Positions 32,712 to 43,999 of a stretch of DNA of 64,000 nucleotides are shown here, in pieces. A model generated the notes under the pieces. That model ran no database searches, had not been told where the DNA came from, and saw only the letters and a program-made list of their open reading frames with translations. Within the stretch, counting starts at the first letter, position 1. The number at the start of each line of letters is the position of its first letter. This DNA comes from Thozetella sp. PMI_491 (taxonomy: Eukaryota > Ascomycota > Sordariomycetes > Chaetosphaeriales > Chaetosphaeriaceae). Where the stretch lies: contig MU270140.1 of NCBI GenBank assembly GCA_021432635.1, forward strand, positions 1 through 64,000. Direction: 5' to 3'. The translations under genes were made by a program, and so were the position numbers.

Positions 32712-33734
32712 TCACGCCTTCTCCTTACCAATCACTTCAAGATACTGCTCTGCGACCTCCACCACTGCCGCCTCGAAGTTCTTCAGCTCCCGACCCAGCA
32801 GGTCCTCGATGGCACCTGAATCATACTCGACAGGCATGGTAGGCACAGTTCCTCGCTTCAATACACCTTCTTCGACAGCCTTGGGAAATGTCTTCTCAAC
32901 GTGGTCAAACGCAATTTTGAAATCCACCTTGGTTACAACGCCAAAATCTTGAATCGTCCCAGGAGGAGGCTCCAGGAAAGCCGCTCGTAGATGGACATCA
33001 GCGACGTCGTCGATGTGCGCGAAGATGCCGTAGATGGGAAAAGGCAACTCCGCACCCACCATGCACATCACTAAGAAATTATTGGAGCTGTTCTGCGTCT
33101 GCATCATGTTGGCATCGAGCATGAGGGGGTTGCGGCCGAAGACATAGCCTGGCATCACGCGAGCGACGGTGAATGCAGGTTTGTGCTCCTTCATGAAGGC
33201 ATCCGTGCTGTACAATTCGACCGTTTTGGCGGCCACGTACGCGTCAAAGAGACTATCGAACGTTTTCTGGTCGGCGCTCGGCAGCGGGAGACGGGTGGAG
33301 GCCGTGACAACCGTGGTTGGGGACGGGTAGGTGCCGAGGTTGGCCGCGACGGATGAGGTGATGACGACCCGCCGAACACTGGGTGTCTTGAGCGCGGATG
33401 CCAGCAGGCTCTCTGAGATTTTCACTGTCGGCTCAAATACCTGCGTGATGGGATCGTAACCCGGCACCGGCACCGGCGCGCCGGCATGAATTATGTGGGT
33501 GACGCCCTCCAGAGCGGAATCAAAGGCGCCAACGACGGTTAAGTCTGGGATGACAATAAAGCGGAGGCGGTCGCCCGGCGCGAGGCTTTGAACCGTGGAG
33601 TTCGACGACACCCGCTGGGCTCCTCCCTCCGAACGCACGGCGCAGCGCACATTATGACCGGCAGCGAGGGCGGCGCGGAGAATGCGGAAGCCGATGAGGC
33701 CGGTTGCTCCGGTAAGAAGAATAGTTGCGGCCAT
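32712..33734 (-). CDS. Extended short-chain dehydrogenase (dihydroflavonol/cinnamoyl reductase-like)
   Basis: 340 residues, single exon, ATG at 33734. The N-terminal Rossmann motif TGATGLIG (8-15) binds NAD(P); the catalytic Ser is in VVITSSVA (about 127-128) and the YxxxK pair is Tyr166/Lys170 in DAYVAAK. Extended-SDR features follow: ARVMPGYVFGRNP and HIDDVADVHLRAAFLEPP. This is the DFR/3beta-HSD-like group of NAD-dependent epimerase/dehydratase family proteins that reduce aldehydes or ketones in the cytosol. Substrate unknown. No secondary-metabolite core gene is next to it. Confidence 0.85.
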   Translation of the reverse strand: MAATILLTGATGLIGFRILRAALAAGHNVRCAVRSEGGAQRVSSNSTVQSLAPGDRLRFIVIPDLTVVGAFDSALEGVTHIIHAGAPVPVPGYDPITQVFEPTVKISESLLASALKTPSVRRVVITSSVAANLGTYPSPTTVVTASTRLPLPSADQKTFDSLFDAYVAAKTVELYSTDAFMKEHKPAFTVARVMPGYVFGRNPLMLDANMMQTQNSSNNFLVMCMVGAELPFPIYGIFAHIDDVADVHLRAAFLEPPPGTIQDFGVVTKVDFKIAFDHVEKTFPKAVEEGVLKRGTVPTMPVEYDSGAIEDLLGRELKNFEAAVVEVAEQYLEVIGKEKA

Positions 33735-36086
33735 TGTGCTGTTTCGTAGTGTTTCCTTCAGGTTCGAGATGCTGACTTAGTCTACGCTTTTCCCTAGGCA
33801 CTGTGGAGCGTGGGATTTTGGTCCTGCCTTCTGCCTGGACCGGCGGCCGCCATTGCTCCTCCGGCCCATCGTTTCGACCGGGGAAAGCGGAGACGCGGCG
33901 TAGCGTCGTGTGGATCAGAGAGAGAGAGTAGTTCCACAGTGACATAAGCAGGCTCGGGAAGGATGATAAATAGATACAAAAGTTCGGGACTAGTCTAAAC
34001 TTGTCAGTTAACCTCGATCCGTATTTGGGATAATGCGGCGCCGCCTTCCTCGGAATTTTCATACCAGGCACGTTATCGGTAGCTTTTGCTAGCCTACTTT
34101 GGCTTCTACTTAACTACTACTCAAATGTGGATAACACTGGGGCCATGCTTGATGAGCAAGGTAAACGATAAGTATGAACCCCAGTAGTAACTCTACTCAA
34201 TGGCCCCATTAACTATCACTACCAGCTCGGCTCTTGTGGCACCCAATGCATGTTATGCTATGCGATGTGATCTGCGGCGGACGAGTCCGGAGGAGGGGTG
34301 AGGGAATAATAGAATGCTCAACCCGCAAAGAGGCTCCCGGCTACGTCACCATCGCTGGCATAAGAGATTAAAATGTATCACGGACAATTCTATAGAATCC
34401 TCATACATACTCTTCAATGGGCGGGTAAAGGCCCGTGCGACCAATTCGGAGGAGGACAGGGCAATATATTAAAGGCAACCAACGACAGGCCGGAGCGCCA
34501 GCGAGTGCCTTCGGAGCCCAGATCTAGAGCATAGGACTTGAATTCGACCAGTAGAAAATGGTGCTACATAGGGAGCTTGCATTAGCGATTTCAATGGGCT
34601 TGGAATAAGAGGCGCACCCGGAACTCACGGCACAAGCTTGCACGACGAATACGGAAATCCTCTTGCGGCCGTCTCGATCCTAGCGCATTCCGACGATGCT
34701 ACTCATCAGTTTGCTTATACCCGCTGTGTATATTGCCCTGAAGTGCTTGCGTTGCGATTCTCGGCCGAATCGATGGCTTTAGGAGGTGTGGTTGGTATTG
34801 AGCCGCGAAGCGAGTCCACAGGGTTATAGAGAGAGGTAGTCGAGTTATCCTCGGCCGGCCGCAGGGTGGCGCATCTGGCCCCGCAAATCGGCCCGCACTT
34901 ACGAGCAATTGTTCAATCATGGCTATTTTCCAACCCTCTAGTGGTGTGGTCGTTTCCGCGGTGGAACGCCGCCTGGGTCCGGGGGGGTGCTGATTCGACT
35001 AGGCGCAACGGATTTGGGGAGAGAATGGTCCGGACGCCCAGAGTAAACACACTTAAATACTACGGGCAATGGAGATGATGCGAAACCTTCGAGTTGGGAA
35101 TGTTGAGAAAGAAAGACCTGGTATGGGGCCTAGGGTTGGGAAACCTGGCCTTCCTCGCCTACTCTCGGCTAGATTCCCGAGTACTTTTGCCCCTCTGGGT
35201 GGTCCAAATCGTGGGGTGAATGACACGATCTGTCAAACTAATATATTCCACGGCTACGTGGCATGCAGAGCCACTAGAATTCGCATGTGGTGTAATCCTG
35301 ACATCATAATGTTACATGCCCTGTACTTAGGCAGGAACGCAGGTTGTAGCGAGGGAACACGCACTGACTGGAGAACCGCGATGCAATCAAGTGACAGGGG
35401 AAGCCTTGACAGACGCTTATGGGCCATTGTCTGATTCGCCCACAGGCCTGGGAGGTTACGGCTATTGACATGTCTGCGGACTCTAGATTCCTCTGGGTAG
35501 CTCCGTCTTCCGTGTCTGTGCATAGGCTGTTGAGGCCCTGCATCGCGCTCCTAGACGCCTCTTGACGCCATAGCTATATAGAATCTCTCGAGACCGAGGC
35601 TTCACGGTCCGTTGGCAGCAATCGGCTGATGTCCCCAAGACACCGGCCACATTGTGCGTCAAGATCGGCATCGTGACTTCCTCATTCACCTGAAAAAATG
35701 AGCAGTTTAATCTGATTTCATGGGCGGTGCAGATGCACCTTCACTTCAGGACCGATGCTGATCTCGTATTTGGAACTGAATTACGCTGAAAACTCTGGTC
35801 GGCAGTCGCTGGCATCACCATCGTCACCATCAACGCCCCTCGCTTCGCGCGCCTGGGCACTTTAGGTGCTCGGCGGAGAAGTCCGATCCCGCACGATACA
35901 CAAGTCGAGGCAATCCATTTTCAGCAGAGCGAGAATCCGTGGAAGTAGCTAGGAGCATAAATAGAGCCTAGGGCCTCAGGAAGAAGTGCTTGATGGCCAG
36001 ATCCACAGACTCATCCCTTCGACTCACAGCCCCCGGCCCTCCTCCTTCGTGTATATCCTAGCCTCGCCACTTTCAAAGCAACAGCC
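33735..36086. other. Intergenic, 2.35 kb without a supportable gene
   Basis: Promoter of the SDR gene on the left (pyrimidine/GA repeat GAGAGAGAGAG at 33919-33928 region) and of the small secreted protein gene on the right. Open frames in between are short and match nothing. Confidence 0.4.
35957..35964 (+). promoter_or_regulatory. TATA-like element of the small secreted protein gene
   Basis: ATAAATAG, 130 nt upstream of the ATG at 36087. Confidence 0.45.
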
Positions 36087-36741
36087 ATGAAGGCCGCCAT
36101 CTTCTCTCTGTTCGCGCTTGTCGCCTCGGCCATCGCCACTCCCCTCGTCTCGGAGCGACAAACGGACGCCCAGGAGGCAACAATCGAGAAACTTTCGGCC
36201 ACTGTCCAAGGCTACACTGCCAATATCAGTAGGCCCCCTTTGAGTAAATTCTGTGTCTGCCATTAAGGTTACTAATCAAGATCTCTAGACAAGACCATTA
36301 ATGCTCTGTCCGACAACCCCTCGCTCGCTGAGCAGAGCGCTGCTGTGGCCGCCATCGCTCCCAGCCTCCAGGGCATCACGGATGCCCTCAATGGTGCCAA
36401 CACTGCTGTATCTAAGCGTGATTCCTATACAACTCAGGCCAAGGGACTCCTAGCCGTTGTCACGCTCTTGGTGTGGGAGATTGTGGGCACTGTGAAGCTT
36501 CTTCTCAAGAAGATCGGACTTGGTGAGTGCTCAAATAGATCCCGCGGCCCCGTGATGTCGACGAAACCTAACATATACGATTGCAGGTCTTGTTCTGGTC
36601 CACTTGACACCCCTTCTCGTTTCCTTGGCGGGCCTGGTGAAGTCCCTGGATCGTGTCGTCGGCGGCCTTTTGATCGCCGTGAAGGTGATCGTAGACTCCT
36701 TGCTGGGCGCCGTGGCTGCTGGTCTCCTGAAGCTCTTCTGA
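36087..36741 (+). CDS. Small secreted hydrophobic protein, function unknown
   Basis: Three exons: 36087-36228, 36289-36522, 36587-36741; introns 60 and 64 nt with ACTAATC and CCTAAC branch sites; 176 residues. A strong signal peptide (MKAAIFSLFALVASAIATP) precedes an Ala/Ser/Asn-rich helical part (SATVQGYTANINKTINALSDNPSLAEQSAAVAAI...) and a hydrophobic C-terminal half (LLAVVTLLVWEIVGTVKLLLKKIGLGLVLVHLTPLLVSLAGLVKSLDRVVGG...). It has no cysteine, so it is not a hydrophobin. The pattern resembles sordariomycete secreted proteins with conserved helical repeats and amphipathic tails, but I do not recognise the family. The three exons are short and would be missed by single-ORF searches. Confidence 0.75.
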
Positions 36742-37176
36742 GTAAGCATCATCATGGTGTCGTGAAATAGCACGCCAGGGAAGCAGGGTAGCAAATTCTC
36801 AAGGGGATTGGGCGCGTACGCAACGGCCAAGACGAGACTTTAGCATGATCAAGTCGCTTGGAGTGACTATCTATTCCGTAGCATAGTCCTTAATACGATC
36901 TGCAAGTATGCAGTTCCTACGCTCTAGGAGTGGGAGATCCCGGTGAATCCGCAGATGATCACAGACGTAGCTCCTTTGGTCTGCGCAACACACATTAGTG
37001 ATTGCTCTTCGTGCATCTTTGCTCCCGTCAAACTGCAGTGCAGCAGTCGGACCGGCCAATGGTGGGGCACGCTCAGACAGGGGTTGTATTATCGTCTAAC
37101 TGACGCGGGCTATGCCCTAAGCTATAGAGATGATGTTTTCGTAGTCTCCGTCACAAAAAATTGTTGAACATTCTCA

Positions 37177-37260
37177 GCGTCGGTGGTTTAGTGGTAAAAT
37201 CCACGCTTGCCATAGCAAGCACTTCTGCGTGGGCCCCGGGTTCGATTCCCGGCCGACGCA
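37177..37260 (+). tRNA. tRNA-Gly(GCC) with short intron, copy 2
   Basis: 84 nt, same acceptor, D, anticodon and T arms as the copy at 31761-31844 and differing only inside the intron, which here ends CACTTC. Followed by six T at 37273-37278 (pol III terminator). Confidence 0.93.
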
Positions 37261-37887
37261 TCAGGACTTCAATTTTTTGTAGGTTTCTCTAATTTTTGCC
37301 ACCTATAATTCCTTGGGAACCTCGATCCAGCCTGAATGGTGTTAGCCCAGGTACCCAGGTGACCTGGTCAGTAAACCATACCCTCATTTTGCGCTTTTGG
37401 TAAATACCTACAGCTATCTTAGGCTTCTTAAAATGTGTGAAGGCTGCCGAGGAGACTGTGGGCACGGAGGTTGCTCCCAGAGACTTGCGACGTTTGGGCA
37501 AGCGTGAGACGGGTGATGCCTACTGTGCAACGAAAATTAGTTGACCATTGACATGCCATAGATAAAATTTTCTTCTCTAGAAGTAAAGTGCCAAGTCTAC
37601 ATATTTAGGACGCTCTAAGTGCTACATGGGATGCTTGAAGCTCGATCTAAAGCGACCCAGATGTTGTTCGTGAATATGGAGAGCGGAGAGGCTTCCTTAC
37701 AGAAAACTTGACCGCTGCTGTAAAGGATACTGGCAAGAGACCGGCACAATTTTGGGCGTGCTAAACCCCACTAACATCTGCCGAGGCCGGGTGCGAAGCT
37801 CCTCTTTTTCTGTAGCGGGTGATACAGATTCTCACTTTTTAGTTTCCGCATCCATAGACTCTAAATTGACCCCGCTCTTCAACAAAT

Positions 37888-37971
37888 GCGTCGGTGGTTT
37901 AGTGGTAAAATCCACGCTTGCCATAGCAAGCATTACTGCGTGGGCCCCGGGTTCGATTCCCGGCCGACGCA
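37888..37971 (+). tRNA. tRNA-Gly(GCC) with short intron, copy 3
   Basis: 84 nt, mature part identical to copies 1 and 2; intron ends CATTAC. T-run terminator at 37977-37981. It lies 627 bp from copy 2 in the same orientation. Confidence 0.93.
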
Positions 37972-39362
37972 TCTGCTTTTTCTTTTGCTTTTTTGCTGGA
38001 ATTTGTTACTCTTTTTGGATGTGTTGGAAAGGTATGCAGGTACTTGATTCTTTCTCCAGTGGCTCCCATTGAAAATACATTGGCAACGCTTCGTTAAATA
38101 GCCTTCCTTGTTCTTAAGAAATCCTACTGAAGAATACACTGATTGGACTGGCCTTTTTACCTAGGTTATAAAGTCATTATTGAACCACTGCAGTGAGGTA
38201 ATTGAGCTAGAAACAACGTATCGAAATCGTAGCTACGTGGCATTGTGGGACATATGGGACTTCCGACGAGGCTCAGGAAACTTCGTGCTTCGTATTTGGA
38301 GCTAATTGCTGAAAATATACAAGGCTCCAACACCTTTGAAGCTCGCAAAGGATATCCGTTCGGAGGTGTCCCCGATTCACTTTTCACGTCTGCATAACGT
38401 AGTCTGGCCAGAAGTCCTAAGTGAGGGGCATTACCTTATCTAACACCGTACGCACAAGTACCCAGGGCGACAAGCCGAGGACTCTAGAACAAAACGGAGA
38501 TTGTACAGTCTGCTCATTAAAACAAAAGGGTAAAGACGAGTTCAGCCTCTTCTTAATAATGCATTATTTGTCACCTATGTTCTTCCCCAGAGAGACAACA
38601 TGGACTATTCTGGGTTGCCCATGCCCTTCGGTAGTTGGCATAGGTGGAAATTAGGGTGATCAGGTCAGGGTTTATCGACCAACCGAACTCTTAGGTCCTC
38701 ACTAGAAAAATCAAAGTAGGTCTAGGATTGCTGCACGGAGACACATAGTAGCTTTACTTGCTAACTGGCTTGGACTATAGCGAAACAAAGAGGTGAGAGT
38801 GGATTCGTCTTTGCTGTTTGGTATAGTGGGCGTCTTTGTACGACACTATCACACTGGTGCGGCGTTGGAGGGGTAGACTGCAGTAGTAGCAAATAGCTCG
38901 GTGCCGACCTAAGTGCCGACGCCCAACTCTCACTTGTAGCAGGTAATGGACGCACCAATCATCTTGGCGGATGCACCGAGCAGACTAGAGAAGTACTAGG
39001 TTACTAGATCCCCGCCACATCAGGACGATCTACTGCAAGGGATGCATTGTTGCACCATGGGACACTCGATCCTCAATAGCCGTCCTCAACTGCCGCGTTC
39101 CGCTCGGCCGCCGCAGCAAGCAAAAACTAGGCCACTGCACTACGTGATTCGTGGCTGCACTGCTGTTTCGGCTGGCAAGGGCCTATGAGTTGCTAGTTTC
39201 ACTGGTGTCCGGACACTGACTCAGTTGCTTCGAGTCTCATGCGCCCGAGAGGTTGCGCTATTAAGACCGTTGGGTTTTGAAGGGCGCACGGTGGGTAAGC
39301 GCGATATCAGCTCCTCTTCTGATCTCATCGAACTTGCGTGCAGAATCACACATCTGTTGAAC

Positions 39363-41168
39363 ATGGCGACATACGACTTCATCATCGTCGGCAGTAAAGC
39401 ACCCGATTATACAGACATAAAGAATAGAGCTAACTTGAGGCAGGCGGCCCAGCTGGGAGCTCTGTGGCGTATGGCTTGGCGAACTCTAGCGCACGGCCTA
39501 AGATCCTGCTGCTGGAGGCAGGAGGGGAGAACCGAGATCCTAATCTACGCGTCGATGGGCAACGTTGGCTCACCTTCATGAAGCCGGATATGAACTATGG
39601 CTACAAGACAGTGCCACAAAAGAACTGCGCCAACCGCGAGGTGGACTACTCCCGGGGACGCGGCCTCGGCGGCTCAAGTGCCATCAACTTTGGTGTTTTT
39701 ACCATCGGGGCCCAGGGTGACTACGACGAGTGGGCAAGAGTTGTCGGCGACGAATCCTTCGCATGGAAGAACATCCAGTCGAGATTCAAGTCGCTCGAAA
39801 CTCTGCACGGGAGCCGCCCAAAGGGGGTCGCCGCCAAGTATGCCGACCCCAAGCCCGAGGACCACGGGCTGTCGGGTCCGTTGCATACCGGATATGCGGC
39901 TGAGTGGGAGGACGACCTCCCGCCGCTCCTCGACGTCTTCGAGGAGGCAGGATTCCCTCTCAATCCAGACCACAACTCGGGAAATCCCATCGGGATGTCT
40001 GTTCTAATCAGCTCCGCCCACAAAGGCGTGCGCTCTACCGCCAATGATTTACTGACGCCGCTACCGCCCAACCTCACTATCCTGACCGGGTCTGCGGTGC
40101 AGAAAGTGATCCTGGATGGAAAAACGGTAGTCGGGGTCGAGTCGCACGGGATGAGGTACATGGCCTCGAAGGAAGTGATCCTTTGCGCCGGTGCGCTCGA
40201 CACCCCTCGCATCCTCATGCATTCGGGCATCGGACCAGCGGACCAGCTGGAAAAGTTCGACATCCCCGTAGTGCTCTCTGTTCCAGCTATTGGCAAAGGC
40301 CTACGGGATCATGCTTTCTGCCCGCTGGTGTACAAACGGTCCGACTCGAGCACGAGTCGCGCCTCGTTCTACGGTGCGCAGTCCACGATGGACGCCGCAC
40401 TCGAGCAATGGAAGAAAGATGGCACGGGGCCGTGGGCCAAGTTCGCGTGCGAGACAGGCATCGGTTTCTTCAAGCTAGACAAACTCCCATCATGGTCGGA
40501 GTTCCAGCGCCTTCCCGCGGAGGAACAGCGCTACCTCCAGCACGATACAGTGCCGCACTACGAGATGCTCACGCACTTCCCCATGCACTGGTTCATGCCG
40601 GATTTCCCCAAGGAGAACCTCAACTATTCGTGCCTCCTAGTATTTCTCTACAACGGGCAGACACGTGGCGAGGTGACTTTGCAGTCTGCAGATCCTAGTG
40701 TACCGCTGCTTTTTGATCCCAAGTTCCTTGGCACCGACTTCGACCGCCGCCTAGCCATCGAAGCGCTCCGCGACGCCCTGCGCATCACCAGGGCCCCGGG
40801 ATACGCCAAGGATACACTGGGGGTGATCGCGGCACCCCCATCGGAGACGGATGAAGACCTGCTTGGCTACTGGCAGCAGACCATCTCGTCCAGCTGGCAC
40901 ATGACGGGCACGGTCAAAATGGGCAAGCCTAGCGATGCCGACGCTGTTGTAGATCGCGATTTCCGTGTGAAAGGTATCAAGGGGCTCCGCGTCGCCGACA
41001 TGAGCGTCGTGCCGATTCTCGCCAGCGCCCATATCCAGGCGGTTGCGTGTAAGTCCCTCTCCCCAACTCCTTTGAGAGTTTACTAATAGGAGCACAGATG
41101 TCACCGGCCTTACCTGTGCTGAGAAGCTGGTGCAAGAGTACGGTCTTGGATATCAGCAGCGACTCTAG
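39363..41168 (+). CDS. GMC-family FAD oxidoreductase
   Basis: Three exons: 39363-39393 (31 nt), 39444-41048, 41098-41168; introns 50 and 49 nt with GCTAAC and TACTAAT branch sites; 568 residues. The tiny first exon is required: splicing creates the FAD dinucleotide motif VGSGPAG (residues 9-15). Further GMC signatures: RGRGLGGSSAINFGV, the CAGALDTPRILMHSGIGP signature, and the C-terminal active-site His496 in SSWHMTG and His540 in ASAHIQAVA. GMC enzymes oxidise alcohols (aryl-alcohol, choline, glucose types). There is no signal peptide, so an intracellular dehydrogenase/oxidase is likely. Substrate unknown. The HET gene lies 650 bp downstream. Confidence 0.9.
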
Positions 41169-41817
41169 GTAGCTTCTATGCTCCAGGGAAGGCGATAGGG
41201 AGTAAGAAGGGGCAAGAAGGGGCGGCTACTGACTCGGGTCGTCTTCGACAACTTGGATTCCACTAGTGCTGTTAGCCATAGCCCTGTAAGAGTAAGGAGT
41301 TGGTCGACGCCTGAGAAATATTCCCCCCCCCCCCAATAAAAACAGATCCCAAGGACACTAGATAGCATCCCTCGGTCCTAGTTTGCTTTTCGATGATGAT
41401 GCTGGATGTATCTGGGAGGCTAAGACAGCTCCAACTCAATGCAGCTCCAGGAATGCTATGATGAAAACAGCTAGATGATGTTTGAGCAATATAAGTGGCA
41501 GTCCGAGACGCGCCTTCCATAAGCGTTCAAATTTCTTTGGAGTTATTTAGTCTGCTGTGCAATGTGTTCTCCTCATCACTACCTCTCGATACTTGAGGTA
41601 GAGACCGGGCACAGCTAGCTCAAGGATCGCTGGAGTGTGGCCTCGGCAACCAATCAAATTGCGCGGTGAAACAGGTCGGTCGCACCTTTTCCCAAATCTC
41701 AGCTTAGCACCGCCTTCTCAGACTCATTCCCTCATCCCTTCGTCAAGCTTGGTCATCCTGCATTGTCACCCTTCTAAGCGCTGAGCCATCTATACTTTAC
41801 ACTGCACCCCGCGGAGG
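41169..41817. other. Intergenic, GMC gene to HET gene
   Basis: Contains a run of ten or more C at 41324-41334. Otherwise the 3' flank of the GMC gene and the promoter of the HET gene, with CAATCAAATT at 41651. Confidence 0.4.
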
Positions 41818-43736
41818 ATGGGATCCGGATACCAGCCATTGACCGATGACCGTAGCATCCGAATTCTGACGTTGCACCCGAACCCCGACTTCGCCGCTCC
41901 ATTGGAGTGCGGATTGTGCGAAGTCTCGCTCGATCCGGCCCTTGCGCCTCCATTCCACGCTCTCTCCTATGTATGGGGCACACCGGCCGGCGAGGAACCG
42001 ATCCTGTGCAACGGAGATGTGCTGCCGGTGACCAAGAACTGCGCCGAGGCCTTGCGGTACCTCCGGCAGGCGAAGGAACCGGTTGATCTCTGGGTCGACG
42101 CCCTTTGCATCAATCAGCAGTCAGTGGAGGAGCGCGGCCAACAGGTCCCACTTATGGGCGACATCTACATGGCAGCGCAGAAGGTATACATTTTCCTCGG
42201 GCCGGGATCGGCAGAGACGAGGATTTTGTTCCGCGATATGCACGTCCTATTTTGGATCTTTCGTATAACGCGCGCCGTGAAGCTTAGCTTGCGGTGGCAA
42301 GAGAGCCTCATCTCATTTCTAGGTGTGTGGATACCATGGCTACCGGAAAGGGAAATTCTACTTCTCGCGTTCTAACGCTTTATCGTCCAACACCAGGGTA
42401 TACCGGCTATTCGGCTGCCCTAGCTCGTATCGGCCTTGGCGAGTGGTTTGAAAGAATCTGGACCCTGCAGGAGTTCGTGTTCGCCCGCGACCCTGTATTG
42501 GTGTCAGGATCTAGCCAGGTCTCGATACGAGCCCTCTGCGAGCGGCCCGACGACTACTACGGCGTCTTCGAGGTCGACCGCTACCCGCTGCGGCTCGGGC
42601 TGACGCGCCTTTGGGACAGGATCACTTTTCGCGATGTGTACTACCGGACTGCCAAGCGGCTGGCTACTGAGGTGCTCACCGGTGCAGGGAACGCTTACTT
42701 CGTCTGGCCCCGCCTGCTGTGCGAATGCAGCGCCAACAAGGCCACCGACCCGCGCGACAAAGTGTACGGCATTCTTTCCTTGCTAGGACATCTTGACGCT
42801 AGCCTAAGCATTCCACGCGTTGACTACGCCGCCGACCTCCCTCTCGTCTACGAAACAATAGCACGCCATATCATACGAAACACTAGGCGCCTCGATATTC
42901 TACAGCTCGCAGGCATTCACGCGACGCATCCAGGCTCCCCAAGCTGGGTGCCGGACTGGATCAATCACCCCGGCCAGCTTGAGCCGATGCCAGCTGGCCA
43001 GAATCAATCCCGATATTGTGCCACCGAACACTCTCTTTTTGACGACGAGGAATCTCTCGTATCTCGTCAAGGCCAGCTAACTATAAGGGGAAAGCTCGTC
43101 GGCGTGGTCGATAAGGTGGGCTCCAGGGCTCCCCCCGCGGGCCAGACAGCAGATGGATTCCACACTGTCTTCCTCGACTGGATCCGGTTCGCTGATGGAG
43201 GCTCTTCCACGAGCGACTCTATAGAGGGTAGTTCTCTGGGACTGTTCTCAGCACTCGCCCTGTGGACAATGAACGGCGCCCGTTTCACGCTCGCTGGCCG
43301 TGCCTCGGTTAATGCGAGTGAGCGGTACACGGCCCGCTGGTCTGGGCTGTCAGAACTCGCTCAGGACAATGAGAGCAAGCTGCGTGACTTCCAGTTCCTC
43401 ATCCATACAATAGCGAAGAGATTGCAGTCCCCGGAGGCACCAGGACGTGACGTGCTCCGTCGGTTAGAGGCCTGGCTGCCCAAAGTCGACAGGCTCGCCG
43501 ATCATACCTTGTTTACTACGATAGAAGGGAGACCAGGGTTTACCAAAGTGGACGTGATGTCCGGGGATCGCCTATTCCTTGTAAAGGGCATCGATTGTCC
43601 TGTCCTCGTGCGCAAAATGCCAAGCGATCATAATTGCTATGTGGGCCCGGCGCATCTGCAGGGGGTCATGCAGGGGGAGCAATGGCCAGCGGCAACTAGA
43701 GAGGTTAACGAGCTTCAGATGCTAGTCCTGTCTTAA
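41818..43736 (+). CDS. Heterokaryon incompatibility (HET) domain protein
   Basis: Two exons: 41818-42322 and 42397-43736 (74-nt intron with TCTAACGC branch site, joined in phase at FLG|YTG); 614 residues. The HET domain has its usual blocks: SIRILTLHP, PFHALSYVWG, LWVDALCINQ, ERGQQVPLMGDIYMAAQKVYIFLG and, after the intron, ERIWTLQEFVFA. Downstream blocks TDPRDKVYGILSLL, VDYAADLPLVYE and SWVPDW are typical of fungal HET proteins, and RLFLVKGID-type sequence closes the C-terminus. HET proteins act in non-self recognition and trigger cell death on fusion of unlike strains, or in other immune-like responses. The partner allele and trigger are unknown. Confidence 0.92.
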
Positions 43737-43999
43737 ATCCGATCGTATCACTGCACCATCTAATCTGCTAGCCTGAGGTGAGGTAGATAGCGGGGCCCGC
43801 GTAGTCAGCGCACAGGTGCCCAGCCGAGGGCGGTGCCCAGGGTACTCTGTAGAAAGGGATCGGTCTTCTCTTAACAATTAGGTACTCTTGATTATGGATT
43901 AAGATCTACAGTAAAACGTAGGTAATTATGTACAAGGAAAAGGCGATCTGCCTTGATGACCGGGTATCTCTCTCCCGGGGGAGTTTGTAATAGTGATAT
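43737..43999. other. Short convergent intergenic region
   Basis: 263 bp between the stop codons of the HET gene and the GH5 gene, AT-rich; no further feature. Confidence 0.4.

Larger units (their letters stand above)
36742..39362. other. Intergenic holding two tRNA-Gly genes
   Basis: Apart from tRNA genes at 37177-37260 and 37888-37971 there is no supportable gene; open frames are short and without domain. The right end is the promoter of the GMC oxidoreductase. Confidence 0.4.
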
